Assembly: GCA_030527085.1 (NCBI GenBank)
Contig: JAUNBN010000029.1
Location: forward strand, 1 to 10,278
Length of the DNA stretch: 10,278 nt
Origin: Oscillospiraceae bacterium
Lineage (GTDB): Bacteria; Bacillota; Clostridia; Oscillospirales; Ruminococcaceae
Reading direction: 5' to 3'
Shown here in pieces: positions 1-5,822 of this stretch. How positions within the stretch are numbered: the first letter of the stretch is position 1; every line of letters begins with the position of its first letter. The notes under the pieces were generated by a model. That model had not been told where the DNA came from, did no database searches, and saw only the letters and a list, made by a program, of their open reading frames with translations. Made by a program: the position numbers and the translations under genes.

Positions 1-4
1 ACGT

Positions 5-50
5 CGGAGCAAAGTCCGCTTTGCTCCGTTTTTCTTTTGCAAAGAAAAAC
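5..50. repeat. Two overlapping perfect hairpins at the left edge
   Basis: Positions 5-14 (CGGAGCAAAG) pair perfectly with 19-28 around a TCCG loop, giving a 10-bp stem followed by TTTTTCTTTT. Overlapping by one base, 28-37 (GTTTTTCTTT) pairs perfectly with 41-50 around a 3-nt loop. The first hairpin plus its T-run looks like a rho-independent terminator for a plus-strand gene left of the window. The second hairpin folds the T-run back on itself, which is unusual for a terminator, so this could equally be part of the dispersed intergenic repeat that continues to about position 174. Confidence 0.6.
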
Positions 51-109
51 ATCCGTCCGCTCCCTTGCTCCTCCTCTACGCAAAAAGCTACGTTTGCTTC
101 GGCTTCTCG

Positions 110-174
110 CTTGTAAACCCGGGATTTTAACGCCCGCTCGCGCTTTGGGCTTTTTGCTTTGGGCGCTCCGCGCG
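110..174 (+). repeat. Dispersed intergenic repeat, left copy
   Basis: Positions 110-157 match the minus strand of 10273-10226 at 47 of 48 bases; the only difference is the tenth base (C here, G there). A further shared block, CGCTCCGCGCG, lies at 164-174 here and 10220-10210 there, after a divergent 5-6 base spacer. No reading frame is supported. Internally, GCTTTGGGC occurs twice, on either side of a TTTTT/GC spacer. Two near-identical, oppositely oriented intergenic copies 10 kb apart indicate a genome-wide repeat family (MITE-like or REP-like). Which type cannot be told from two copies. Confidence 0.85.
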
Positions 175-196
175 CGGCCAGGTTGAAGGTCAAGAG

Positions 197-227
197 AAAA
201 GGGCGCACGATGGTCGTGCGTCCTTTT
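197..227. terminator. Bidirectional terminator-like hairpin
   Basis: AAAAGGGCGCACGA (197-210) pairs with TCGTGCGTCCTTTT (214-227) around a TGG loop: 14 paired positions including one G-T wobble. The A-run before and T-run after make it symmetrical, so it could end transcripts from either side. It lies between the left repeat and the terminator next to the permease gene. Confidence 0.6.
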
Positions 228-244
228 GCTGAAATAACGGGCAA

Positions 245-283
245 AAGCAGTGAACAGGCGCAGGTCTGTTCACTGCTTGTTTT
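245..283 (-). terminator. Terminator of the ABC transporter operon
   Basis: AAGCAGTGAACAG (245-257) pairs perfectly with 266-278 over 13 bp around an 8-nt loop. On the minus strand the stem is followed by a short T-run (the AAAA at 243-246), and it begins 22 bp past the permease stop codon. A TTTT also follows on the plus strand (280-283), so it may work both ways. With no ATPase gene before it, it closes the operon after the permease. Confidence 0.75.
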
Positions 284-299
284 AAAAGCTTCGGAGTGC

Positions 300-1067
300 T
301 CAGGATTTTAAAAGTCTGCTCTCCAGGCGCTCGAGCAGCAGGCGCAGCAGCTTTTCGAGCGCGAGGCTCAAGAGCACTACTACCAAGGTGTAGGCGAAAA
401 GACCGGCGGTGTCGAGGTTCAGCTTGGCCTCATAAAGCCTGCGGCCTATTGAGCCCGCCGCAAGACCTATAACCTCTGCGGCGACTCCGGACTTCCAGGC
501 CATCCCGAGGCCTATGCCGGAGGCGGAGAGAAAATAGGGCGCGAGCCCCGGCAGATAGATGAAGCGAAAGCGGTCGCGCGGCAGCATACCGAAAACATCC
601 GCTGCCTCAAAGCGCCGGGCGGGCAGGCTTTCGAGCGCGGTCAGCACGTTTGAATAAAACACCGGCAGCACCATCAAAAAGGCGATGAGCGCAGAAAGAC
701 GGCGCGAGCCCACCAGAATAAAAGCCAGTATTATAAAGGAGGCCACGGGCGTGGCCTTTATTACGCCCATAATCGGACTCAGGAGCGTTTTCGCCGCGCG
801 GGATTTACAGCCCAGCCAGCCCAACGCGCTGCCCAGGACAGCGGCCAGGGCAAAACCCAGGCAAATGAGGCCCATGGTTCTCAAAACGGAATCGTAAAAG
901 TCCCTCGTCCTCATAAGCTCGAGCAGCCTTTCGAATACGCTCAAGGGAGAGGCGATGAAGATCTGCTCGTTCACCAATGCTCCCGCAAGCTGCCATACGG
1001 CGAGCCAGAAGATCAGGCTCGCCGCGTAAAGCAGCGCAGGTCGGTTTTTCTTGAAAAATTCGCCCAT
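300..1067 (-). CDS. ABC transporter permease, SsuC/TauC-like (BPD_transp_1 fold)
   Basis: This is the membrane channel subunit of a binding-protein-dependent importer of the nitrate/sulfonate/taurine type. The 255-residue protein has about six hydrophobic segments. Its cytoplasmic EAA loop is clear: E154-A-A, G160, then I170 and the L-P pair at 172-173, the surface that docks the ATPase. Length is normal for the family. It begins 12 bp after the stop codon of the binding-protein gene, so the two are one operon. The start is ATG at 1067, but the 12 bases before it (AACGCGATTATT) contain no Shine-Dalgarno site, so translation may be coupled to the upstream gene. No ATPase gene is next to it; a terminator follows, so the ATPase must be encoded elsewhere. 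Family is confident; substrate is unknown. Confidence 0.88.
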   Translation of the reverse strand: MGEFFKKNRPALLYAASLIFWLAVWQLAGALVNEQIFIASPLSVFERLLELMRTRDFYDSVLRTMGLICLGFALAAVLGSALGWLGCKSRAAKTLLSPIMGVIKATPVASFIILAFILVGSRRLSALIAFLMVLPVFYSNVLTALESLPARRFEAADVFGMLPRDRFRFIYLPGLAPYFLSASGIGLGMAWKSGVAAEVIGLAAGSIGRRLYEAKLNLDTAGLFAYTLVVVLLSLALEKLLRLLLERLESRLLKS

Positions 1068-1079
1068 AATAATCGCGTT

Positions 1080-2102
1080 TTAAGCCCCGTAGTAGAAGGC
1101 GTCGTCGGGCAGCGCACCGCCTACGGACTGGGGATTGTAGCCGTAGAGGACCCCGAGATAGGAAGAGATATCCGCCTTCATCTCGCCGCCTGTTGTGCAG
1201 ACGATATTGCAGTAGGGCAGCGCGGCCTCGGCCACCGCGGCCTTGGCGACTATGCCGTAGCCCTCTATGAGGACGGCCGCCTCGACGGGGTTCGCGTTGA
1301 CCCAGTCGGCAGAGTCCTTATAATCGGCCAAAAACGCGTCCACCGTCTCGGGGTTGGCCTCGGCAAAGCTGCTGCTCACAACCAGCACGCCCGTCACGAG
1401 GGAGTTCTCGCTCACCGAGCCCCACTCTGAGGTGAGGTCGAGGGCTATCCGCGCGTTTTCGTTTTGATTCAGCACGGTGGTGACATAGGGCTGCGGCAGC
1501 ACCGCGAGCGCGCCCCCGGAGTCCTCGGTGGCGAGCAGCGCGGCTATTTCGGCGGCCTCGCTTCTGAACTCAATCGTAAGGTCGGCTGCGGGGTCAAGCC
1601 CGTTGGCGCTCAATATCGCGTTAAAAACATATTCAGGAGTAGTGCCCATGCCTGTAGAATAAACGGTTTTGCCCTCAAGGTCCGCCACGGAGCTTACGCT
1701 CTCGCCCATCTCCACGACATAGAGCACGCCTAGGGTGTTGACCGCGGCGACTTTAAGGGAACCGCCGGTTTTCGCGTAAAGCGTCGCGGCCAGATTGCAG
1801 GGTATGGCGGCCATATCGATTTCTCCGGTAGTGAGCAGGCCGGTTATCTCATCGGCGGCGCCGTAGACGCCGCTCTCAACCTCGTAGCTCAAAGCGTCCT
1901 CGCCGGCTTTTTCAAGCAAACCCACAAGGCCCATGGTCGTGGGCCCCATCAGCGAGGCAAGACGGACTACAGTTTTTTCACCGTCTTCGCTCAGAGCGGC
2001 CTCTCCGTCCCCGGCAGTCGAGACGGTCTGGCTCGCCGCGCAGCCAAAAAACAAAGCCGCGCAGAGCATGAGCGCCGAAATAAGCGCAAAAGTTTTCTTC
2101 AT
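1080..2102 (-). CDS. ABC transporter substrate-binding lipoprotein (NMT1/SsuA-like)
   Basis: This is the extracytoplasmic solute-capturing subunit for the adjacent permease. The start is placed at ATG 2102 rather than the in-frame GTG at 2111, because GAGGTGA (2114-2108) is a good ribosome site at the right distance and overlaps that GTG. The 340-residue product starts with MKK, a hydrophobic stretch and a lipobox ending FFGC, with lipidated Cys21, as in Gram-positive and some other lipoproteins. The mature part has the two-lobe pattern of COG0715-like proteins: an N-lobe segment reading GPTTMGLVGLLEK, a GEIDMAAIP segment typical of the hinge region, and a later SSVADLEGKTVYSTGMGTT segment as in anion and pyrimidine-precursor binders. 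The ligand cannot be inferred. The divergent Crp-type gene is the likely regulator. Confidence 0.88.
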   Translation of the reverse strand: MKKTFALISALMLCAALFFGCAASQTVSTAGDGEAALSEDGEKTVVRLASLMGPTTMGLVGLLEKAGEDALSYEVESGVYGAADEITGLLTTGEIDMAAIPCNLAATLYAKTGGSLKVAAVNTLGVLYVVEMGESVSSVADLEGKTVYSTGMGTTPEYVFNAILSANGLDPAADLTIEFRSEAAEIAALLATEDSGGALAVLPQPYVTTVLNQNENARIALDLTSEWGSVSENSLVTGVLVVSSSFAEANPETVDAFLADYKDSADWVNANPVEAAVLIEGYGIVAKAAVAEAALPYCNIVCTTGGEMKADISSYLGVLYGYNPQSVGGALPDDAFYYGA

Positions 2103-2137
2103 TTTAATCACCTCATAATTAGTTTTAAAGGGAAGAG

Positions 2138-2188
2138 AGTGTCCCTTTCGCGCGGAACCGAAGCGTTAAACATAACCTGGGGACACTT
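2138..2188. repeat. Inverted-repeat element between the ABC operon and the crp-type gene
   Basis: AGTGTCCC (2138-2145) is the exact reverse complement of GGGACACT (2180-2187), with 34 bases between. Read on the minus strand, 2188-2162 matches plus-strand 8074-8100 at 22 of 27 bases, including shared AAGTGT, CCCAG and ATGTTTAA blocks. That second copy also closes with complementary arms. The element lies inside the divergent promoter region, so it may be a mobile-repeat remnant that now sits where regulators or RNA polymerase act. Confidence 0.6.
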
Positions 2189-2205
2189 TCTAAAGGGAAA
2201 ACCCC

Positions 2206-2234
2206 TTGACTTTAACACGCTTAGAATATAATAT
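2206..2234 (+). promoter_or_regulatory. Sigma-70-type promoter of the crp-type gene
   Basis: TTGACT (2206-2211) is a near-consensus -35 box. The -10 is either TATAAT at 2227-2232 (15-bp spacer) or TAATAT at 2229-2234 (17-bp spacer). Transcription would begin near 2240, just before the palindrome at 2250-2265 and about 40 bases before the preferred start codon. No equally clear promoter is visible on the minus strand for the ABC operon. Confidence 0.75.
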
Positions 2235-2249
2235 TTTTTTAACAAAGTA

Positions 2250-2265
2250 TGTTGCTTAAGCAACA
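2250..2265. promoter_or_regulatory. Perfect 16-bp palindrome, putative Crp/Fnr-family operator
   Basis: TGTTGCTTAAGCAACA is a perfect palindrome. Its size and TTG/CAA outer half-sites resemble binding sites of Crp/Fnr-family dimers. It begins about 10 bases after the predicted transcription start of the crp-type gene and ends 16 bases before its start codon, where a bound protein would block transcription. Negative autoregulation is the simplest reading. No second copy was found by eye in the window. As an RNA hairpin it could also affect translation. Confidence 0.6.
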
Positions 2266-2281
2266 GTTGAGGAATGTTTTG

Positions 2282-2968
2282 ATGTTTGGGGAATATTTAG
2301 ATATTTTAAAGAACGCCCCTCTGTTCGAGGGTCTAAAAACAGCGCAGATAGCGGCGCTGCTGGCGGCCGCGGGAGCGAGGCTTGAAATAAAAGAGGCGGG
2401 CGAGAGTTTCATTGAGCAGGACGAGGAGCGGCCGGATATTTTTGTAGTCCTGAGCGGTCGCGCCGCAGGAGAGAGATTGAGCGTCTCGGGCGCTTTGAGC
2501 CGCATAAACGAGTTCCTCCCCGGCAGCGAGTTCGGCGATCTGCTCTCCGGCTCGCGAGAGCGCAGCCCGGTAACTGTCCGCGCGCTCGGCCGCTGCGCGG
2601 CCCTCAGGCTGTCCTTCGACAGCCTGCTTTCGGCGCAAAGCGCCGAAAGCGAGCGCGCGCGTGTCGTTAGGAACCTCGTGGCCATCGCCTCGGGCAAGTA
2701 TTTTGCGCTCACACGCAGGCTGGAGCTGCTAACCGAGCCCAAACTGCGCCGCAGGATAGCCGCGCTGCTGCTGCCGCTCTTTGAAGAGCAGAAAGCGGAC
2801 GAGATAAGCCTGCCCTTCGACCGCGAGGGCATGGCCGCCTATCTCGGCTGCGAGCGCTCGGCTCTCTCCCGCGCGCTTGCGGGAATGCGCCGCCGCGGCG
2901 CTATCAGCTACAAAAAGAATCATTTCAGACTCTTAGATCTCGACATTTTGAATAAAGAGCTGTTTTGA
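2282..2968 (+). CDS. Crp/Fnr-family transcriptional regulator
   Basis: The 228-residue protein has an N-terminal cyclic-nucleotide-binding-like beta barrel (about residues 1-115), a long dimer helix (about 118-150) and a C-terminal winged helix (about 155-205). The recognition region reads GCERSALSRALAGMRRRGAI (179-198), a typical Crp/Fnr pattern. Start ATG 2282 is preferred: GAGGA at 2269-2273 is a good ribosome site, whereas the upstream in-frame ATG at 2249 has none and overlaps the palindrome. There are only two cysteines (105, 180), so it does not carry an FNR-type iron-sulfur cluster. The phosphate-binding segment reads PGSEFGDLLSG, unlike the cAMP-binding signature of E. coli CRP, so the effector is unknown. 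It diverges from the ABC operon, which is a likely target. Length and domains are normal. Confidence 0.9.
   Translation: MFGEYLDILKNAPLFEGLKTAQIAALLAAAGARLEIKEAGESFIEQDEERPDIFVVLSGRAAGERLSVSGALSRINEFLPGSEFGDLLSGSRERSPVTVRALGRCAALRLSFDSLLSAQSAESERARVVRNLVAIASGKYFALTRRLELLTEPKLRRRIAALLLPLFEEQKADEISLPFDREGMAAYLGCERSALSRALAGMRRRGAISYKKNHFRLLDLDILNKELF
2606..2650. other. Two abutting perfect hairpins inside the crp-type gene
   Basis: AGGCTGTC (2606-2613) pairs with GACAGCCT (2618-2625) around CTTC. Immediately next, GCTTTCGGCGC (2626-2636) pairs with 2640-2650 around AAA: 8 and 11 perfect base pairs with no base between the hairpins. They encode ordinary residues of the protein around the start of the dimer helix. 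No T-run follows. Whether the RNA structure has a role is unknown. Confidence 0.5.
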
Positions 2969-2997
2969 TTTCTAAACTCGTTTTTATATAGTATAAT
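2965..2997 (+). promoter_or_regulatory. Possible promoter for the membrane protein / FMN enzyme pair
   Basis: TTGATT (2965-2970, overlapping the crp-type stop codon) with TATAGT (2987-2992) gives a 16-bp spacer. A perfect TATAAT at 2992-2997 is also present but has only a poor -35 at the matching distance. The 53-bp gap after the crp-type gene and this AT-rich stretch suggest independent transcription, though read-through from the regulator gene is also possible because no terminator is seen. Confidence 0.5.
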
Positions 2998-3021
2998 CGG
3001 AAAGCAGAATGGAGATTGATG

Positions 3022-4332
3022 ATGAAACTTTTGAAAAAGAGCGCGTTCATTATTGCTTTGCTTGCGGCGGCTGTGTTCGTCCTGCAATTAGTATTGAATT
3101 TCGAGACGCCCTATATTGCCGATGACTTGCCCTATAAAAGGATTCTTGAAAGTGAAGCGGGGCCTCTTTTGGAAAAAATCGTCAGGCTCCGAGCGCATTT
3201 CTACTTTACATGGGACGGCAGAGTATTCGGGCACAGCATTTCCTCTCTCTTTCTGAGCATGAACGACAAGCTGGTGTTTAATCTTTGCAACTCCTTTGTT
3301 TATACCCTGCTTACATTGCTGATATATCTTCTGGCAAAGCCCGCATCGTCCGAGCACCGGCCGGGACTGTACATCGTCGGCGTTCTCGCGCTGTGGTTTT
3401 TCGCCCCGAGGCAGGGGGAGACAGCTCTGTCGCTTACCGGCTCCTGCAACTATCTTTGGGGCATGACTTTTATCTTCGCGCTCATTTTGCCTTACAAAAC
3501 CCTCGCGGCGAATAGCTTTTCGGCAAAGAAAGCAGGACGCGCCCTATCCGCTCTTTCCTGTATAGGAATCTTCCTGCTGGGGCTGATTTCGGGCTGGTAT
3601 ATGGAAAACAGCTCCGCCGCGGCGGCCTTCTTTCTAATGCTCTTTTTGTTATATGCCTTTAAAAAAAAGCGCAAGCTTCCGGCCTGGTGCTACAGCGGCT
3701 TTGCCGGCGCGGCAATAGGTTTTGCCTTTCTTGTGCTCGCTCCCGGCAGTCGCGCGAGGGCCGGATTATTTGACCAATACTCTCCCCTGCTCACTTTAGT
3801 CAGCAGAATCGTTTTTTCAGTACAGCATTTAGTATTGATCGCCGTCCCTCTGCTTGTGTTTGCCCTGCTGTTTGCGAAAAAGTATACTGACGGAGAAGAA
3901 AGAGAGCTTTTATTGATACCTGCGCTGTTGTTTTTGGCTTCCATGGCGGCGAACTTTTCTATGATAGCGGCTCCGACCTATCCGGACCGCTCTGTTTTTC
4001 CTGTTGCGGTTTTTGCAATTTGTGCGGCGCTTGCGATGCTCTACTTATTTAACATTGACCAGAAATATCTCCGAGCGGCAAAAGTTTTGCTCTTATCGTT
4101 GCTGCTGCTTGGCGCTGTTGACTATTCTTTTGCGCTTATGGATATAATGTGCGCAAACGCGGTCTCTTCCAATCTGACGGAACTTAATACAGAAAGCCCC
4201 TACTACGGAAAAGTAATAGCGCCCATGACCGACCACAGCCCTTATACTCTGGAGACAGCCGAGGCGCCCCCCGCCTACGACAACTGGGGCGCGGTGATGC
4301 GCATTCTCATAAACGAATACCGGCAATCCTAA
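3022..4332 (+). CDS. Polytopic membrane protein, DUF6056-like (GT-C glycosyltransferase type)
   Basis: The 436-residue protein is very hydrophobic, with roughly ten or more membrane segments starting at residues 8-25. Just after the first segment is the pattern ETPYIADDLPY with Asp34-Asp35. An acidic pair in this first outer loop is the hallmark of GT-C glycosyltransferases, which use lipid-linked sugars. A second conserved-looking stretch, YFTWDGRVFGH, follows. These features fit the DUF6056 family of uncharacterised GT-C-like proteins. Three tandem start codons occur (TTG 3016, ATG 3019, ATG 3022); ATG 3022 lies best after GGAG at 3011-3014. The stop is 18 bp before the FMN-enzyme start, so they are probably co-transcribed. 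The gene is visibly less GC-rich than its neighbours, which may just reflect membrane-protein codons or may mean transfer. Function is inferred from family only. Confidence 0.72.
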   Translation: MKLLKKSAFIIALLAAAVFVLQLVLNFETPYIADDLPYKRILESEAGPLLEKIVRLRAHFYFTWDGRVFGHSISSLFLSMNDKLVFNLCNSFVYTLLTLLIYLLAKPASSEHRPGLYIVGVLALWFFAPRQGETALSLTGSCNYLWGMTFIFALILPYKTLAANSFSAKKAGRALSALSCIGIFLLGLISGWYMENSSAAAAFFLMLFLLYAFKKKRKLPAWCYSGFAGAAIGFAFLVLAPGSRARAGLFDQYSPLLTLVSRIVFSVQHLVLIAVPLLVFALLFAKKYTDGEERELLLIPALLFLASMAANFSMIAAPTYPDRSVFPVAVFAICAALAMLYLFNIDQKYLRAAKVLLLSLLLLGAVDYSFALMDIMCANAVSSNLTELNTESPYYGKVIAPMTDHSPYTLETAEAPPAYDNWGAVMRILINEYRQS

Positions 4333-4350
4333 TAGCGAGGAGAGAAAGCA

Positions 4351-5385
4351 ATGGAATACGACGAGCTAATCAGAGCGGCTCGGGAGGAGCTTGCTCCCTA
4401 TGGACTCTGCGCGGTCTGCACGGTGTGCGACGGCCACGCCTGCAAGGCGAGAATACCAGGTCCTGGCGTCAAGGGCTCGGGCGACAACGCGATACTGAAC
4501 TACGAAGCCTGGAGGCGTCTGCGTCTCAGAATAGACTGCGTCTGCGAAAGCGTCGCTCCGGATTGCTCCCTCTCCCTTTTCGGGCATGACTTCGCGCTGC
4601 CCCTCTTTGCCGGGCCTATAGCGGCTCCCGTCCTGCATTACGGCAGCTCTAAATACGACAGCATCGGCTACAACGAGGCGCTCGTGAGCGGCTGCAGGGC
4701 GGCGGGAACGGCGGCCTTTACTGGCGACGGGCTGGGAATGGAGCTTTTTTCTGCGGGCTGCGAGGCCGTTAAAGGGGCTGAGGGCTGCGGCGTTCCCACA
4801 GTAAAACCCTGGACGCGCGAGGCGGCACTTGAGAAAATAGAGATGGCGAAATTAAGCGGCGCTTTTGCCATCGCCATGGATATAGACGCCGCGGGCCTTA
4901 CGCTGCTTAAGTCCGGCGATGTTTCCGTGGAGTCCAAGACCGCCGCGCAGCTCGGTGAGTTTGCAAGGGCCGCCGAAAAGCCCTTTATAGTCAAGGGCAT
5001 TATGACCCCGCGCGCGGCGCTCAGATGCGCCGAGGCGGGCGCGGCGGCAATAGTCGTTTCCAACCACGGCGGCCGCGTTCTCGACCAGTGCGCTCCAACG
5101 GCGGATATCCTGCCCGAAATAGCCTCGGCAGTCCGCGGCTCGGGAATGAAGCTGCTGGTGGACGGCGGACTTCGCGGCGGCGCGGATTTATTCAAAGCGA
5201 TCGCCCTGGGAGCTGACGCGGCGCTTATGGCAAGGCCCTTCGCCGTCGCCGTATACGGCGGCGGGGCCGAGGGCGTTAAGACTCTGGTCAAAAAACTGAA
5301 GGGCGAGCTGGAGGACGCTATGCGCCTTTGCTCGGCCAGGACGCTGGCGGATATCTCTCACGATATGCTCAGCGTCCTGCCTTAA
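4351..5385 (+). CDS. FMN-dependent alpha-hydroxy-acid dehydrogenase-fold protein
   Basis: The 344-residue soluble protein has the TIM-barrel signatures of the lactate/glycolate oxidase family: Lys215 in FIVKGIMTP, the active-site segment SNHGGRVLD with His239 and Arg242, and the FMN phosphate-binding segments DGGLRGG (271-277) and ALMARPFA (291-298). It departs from textbook members. The substrate-binding Tyr of the FQLY motif is absent (the region reads PTVKPW), the second substrate Arg after the TVD-equivalent (MDIDAAG, 176-182) is missing, and the N-terminus carries Cys20, 23, 26 and 31 followed by a Gly-rich PGPGVKGSG. I recall anaerobe homologues with the same Cys-rich start, so this is probably a distinct subfamily. 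Its substrate is unknown; oxidation of a 2-hydroxy acid is plausible but not shown. The ribosome site GAGGAG (4337-4342) fixes the start. Confidence 0.83.
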   Translation: MEYDELIRAAREELAPYGLCAVCTVCDGHACKARIPGPGVKGSGDNAILNYEAWRRLRLRIDCVCESVAPDCSLSLFGHDFALPLFAGPIAAPVLHYGSSKYDSIGYNEALVSGCRAAGTAAFTGDGLGMELFSAGCEAVKGAEGCGVPTVKPWTREAALEKIEMAKLSGAFAIAMDIDAAGLTLLKSGDVSVESKTAAQLGEFARAAEKPFIVKGIMTPRAALRCAEAGAAAIVVSNHGGRVLDQCAPTADILPEIASAVRGSGMKLLVDGGLRGGADLFKAIALGADAALMARPFAVAVYGGGAEGVKTLVKKLKGELEDAMRLCSARTLADISHDMLSVLP

Positions 5386-5445
5386 AGCGAGGCCGTTTTT
5401 TCGGCGGGGTGTTCCTGTATTTCAAAGCCGCAATTCTGAAGATGA

Positions 5446-5480
5446 GCTCCCGACGGCTGAGTACGGGCGCTTTTCTTTTT
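5446..5480 (+). terminator. Probable terminator after the FMN enzyme gene
   Basis: GCTCCCG (5446-5452) pairs with CGGGCGC (5464-5470) with one internal mismatch, followed by TTTTCTTTTT (5471-5480). The stem is short, but the T-run and location 60 bp past the stop codon fit a rho-independent terminator. Confidence 0.5.
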
Positions 5481-5647
5481 CAGGCTCGATTGTTCCCTGA
5501 CCCCACGGCTTTGCTTGCGCAAATAGAGCCGCGGGAGAGGCCCAAAAGCGGGTTTAACCGCCTTTGACGGGGGAGATGCATTTTAAAAAGCGAGCAATTG
5601 AGCGCTTCAGAAAATCACCGCTATGTTCCAGCGGCTATGCGTACTCT

Positions 5648-5690
5648 TCAGGGTGTTTCTCACCGCCAAAGGCAGGGAGAAACACCCTGA
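5648..5690. repeat. Perfect 14-bp hairpin without T-run
   Basis: TCAGGGTGTTTCTC (5648-5661) is exactly complementary to 5677-5690. The 15-nt loop contains a further GCC-AAA-GGC stem (5665-5673). What follows is CTTAGGGACATT rather than a T-run, so it is unlikely to be a classical terminator. It resembles REP-type or other extragenic palindromes; the GGGACA just after it recalls the other repeat family at 2138-2188. Confidence 0.6.
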
Positions 5691-5767
5691 CTTAGGGACA
5701 TTGCGCTTTCGGCGGGGAAATAGAGCATAAAACGCGCTCTCGAGACCTGTCGGGCCACTTAAGGGCT

Positions 5768-5795
5768 TTGTTTTTTTATACAAATAATTTATAAT
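5768..5795 (+). promoter_or_regulatory. Promoter of the pyrophosphatase gene
   Basis: TTGTTT (5768-5773), a 16-bp AT-rich spacer and a perfect TATAAT (5790-5795) form a good sigma-70-type promoter. The leader would be only about 20 bases and includes the strong ribosome site GGGAGGG at 5812-5818. Confidence 0.75.
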
Positions 5796-5822
5796 TAGAA
5801 AAAGCTCAATCGGGAGGGAATA

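Larger units (their letters stand above)
5386..5822. other. Structured 437-bp non-coding gap
   Basis: No reading frame here has a ribosome site or recognisable protein. The gap holds, in order: a probable terminator (5446-5480); a hairpin at 5502-5535 whose arms CCCACGGCT and AGCCGCGGG pair with one mismatch; a small stem with arms CCGCT and AGCGG near 5620-5636; a perfect 14-bp hairpin at 5648-5690; and the pyrophosphatase promoter at 5768-5795. No tRNA or riboswitch class was recognised. The density of inverted repeats suggests repeat-family debris or a non-coding RNA. Confidence 0.55.

Noticed and set aside
2112..2248. Minus-strand promoter for the ABC operon
   Set aside because: Candidate -10-like stretches (for example TAATTA near 2120) lack any acceptable -35 at the right spacing; one must exist but I cannot place it.
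2239..2832. Long minus-strand frame opposite the crp-type gene
   Set aside because: It is Ser/Arg-rich, lacks a ribosome site and mirrors a clear Crp/Fnr protein on the other strand; a typical shadow in GC-rich DNA.
4668..5291. Minus-strand 207-residue frame opposite the FMN enzyme gene
   Set aside because: Ala/Ser/Pro-rich with no recognisable motif; the plus strand encodes a well-supported enzyme with its own ribosome site.
5328..5567. Plus-strand 79-residue frame starting inside the FMN enzyme gene
   Set aside because: It begins out of frame within a real gene, and continues through a terminator-like hairpin and T-run; not a plausible gene.
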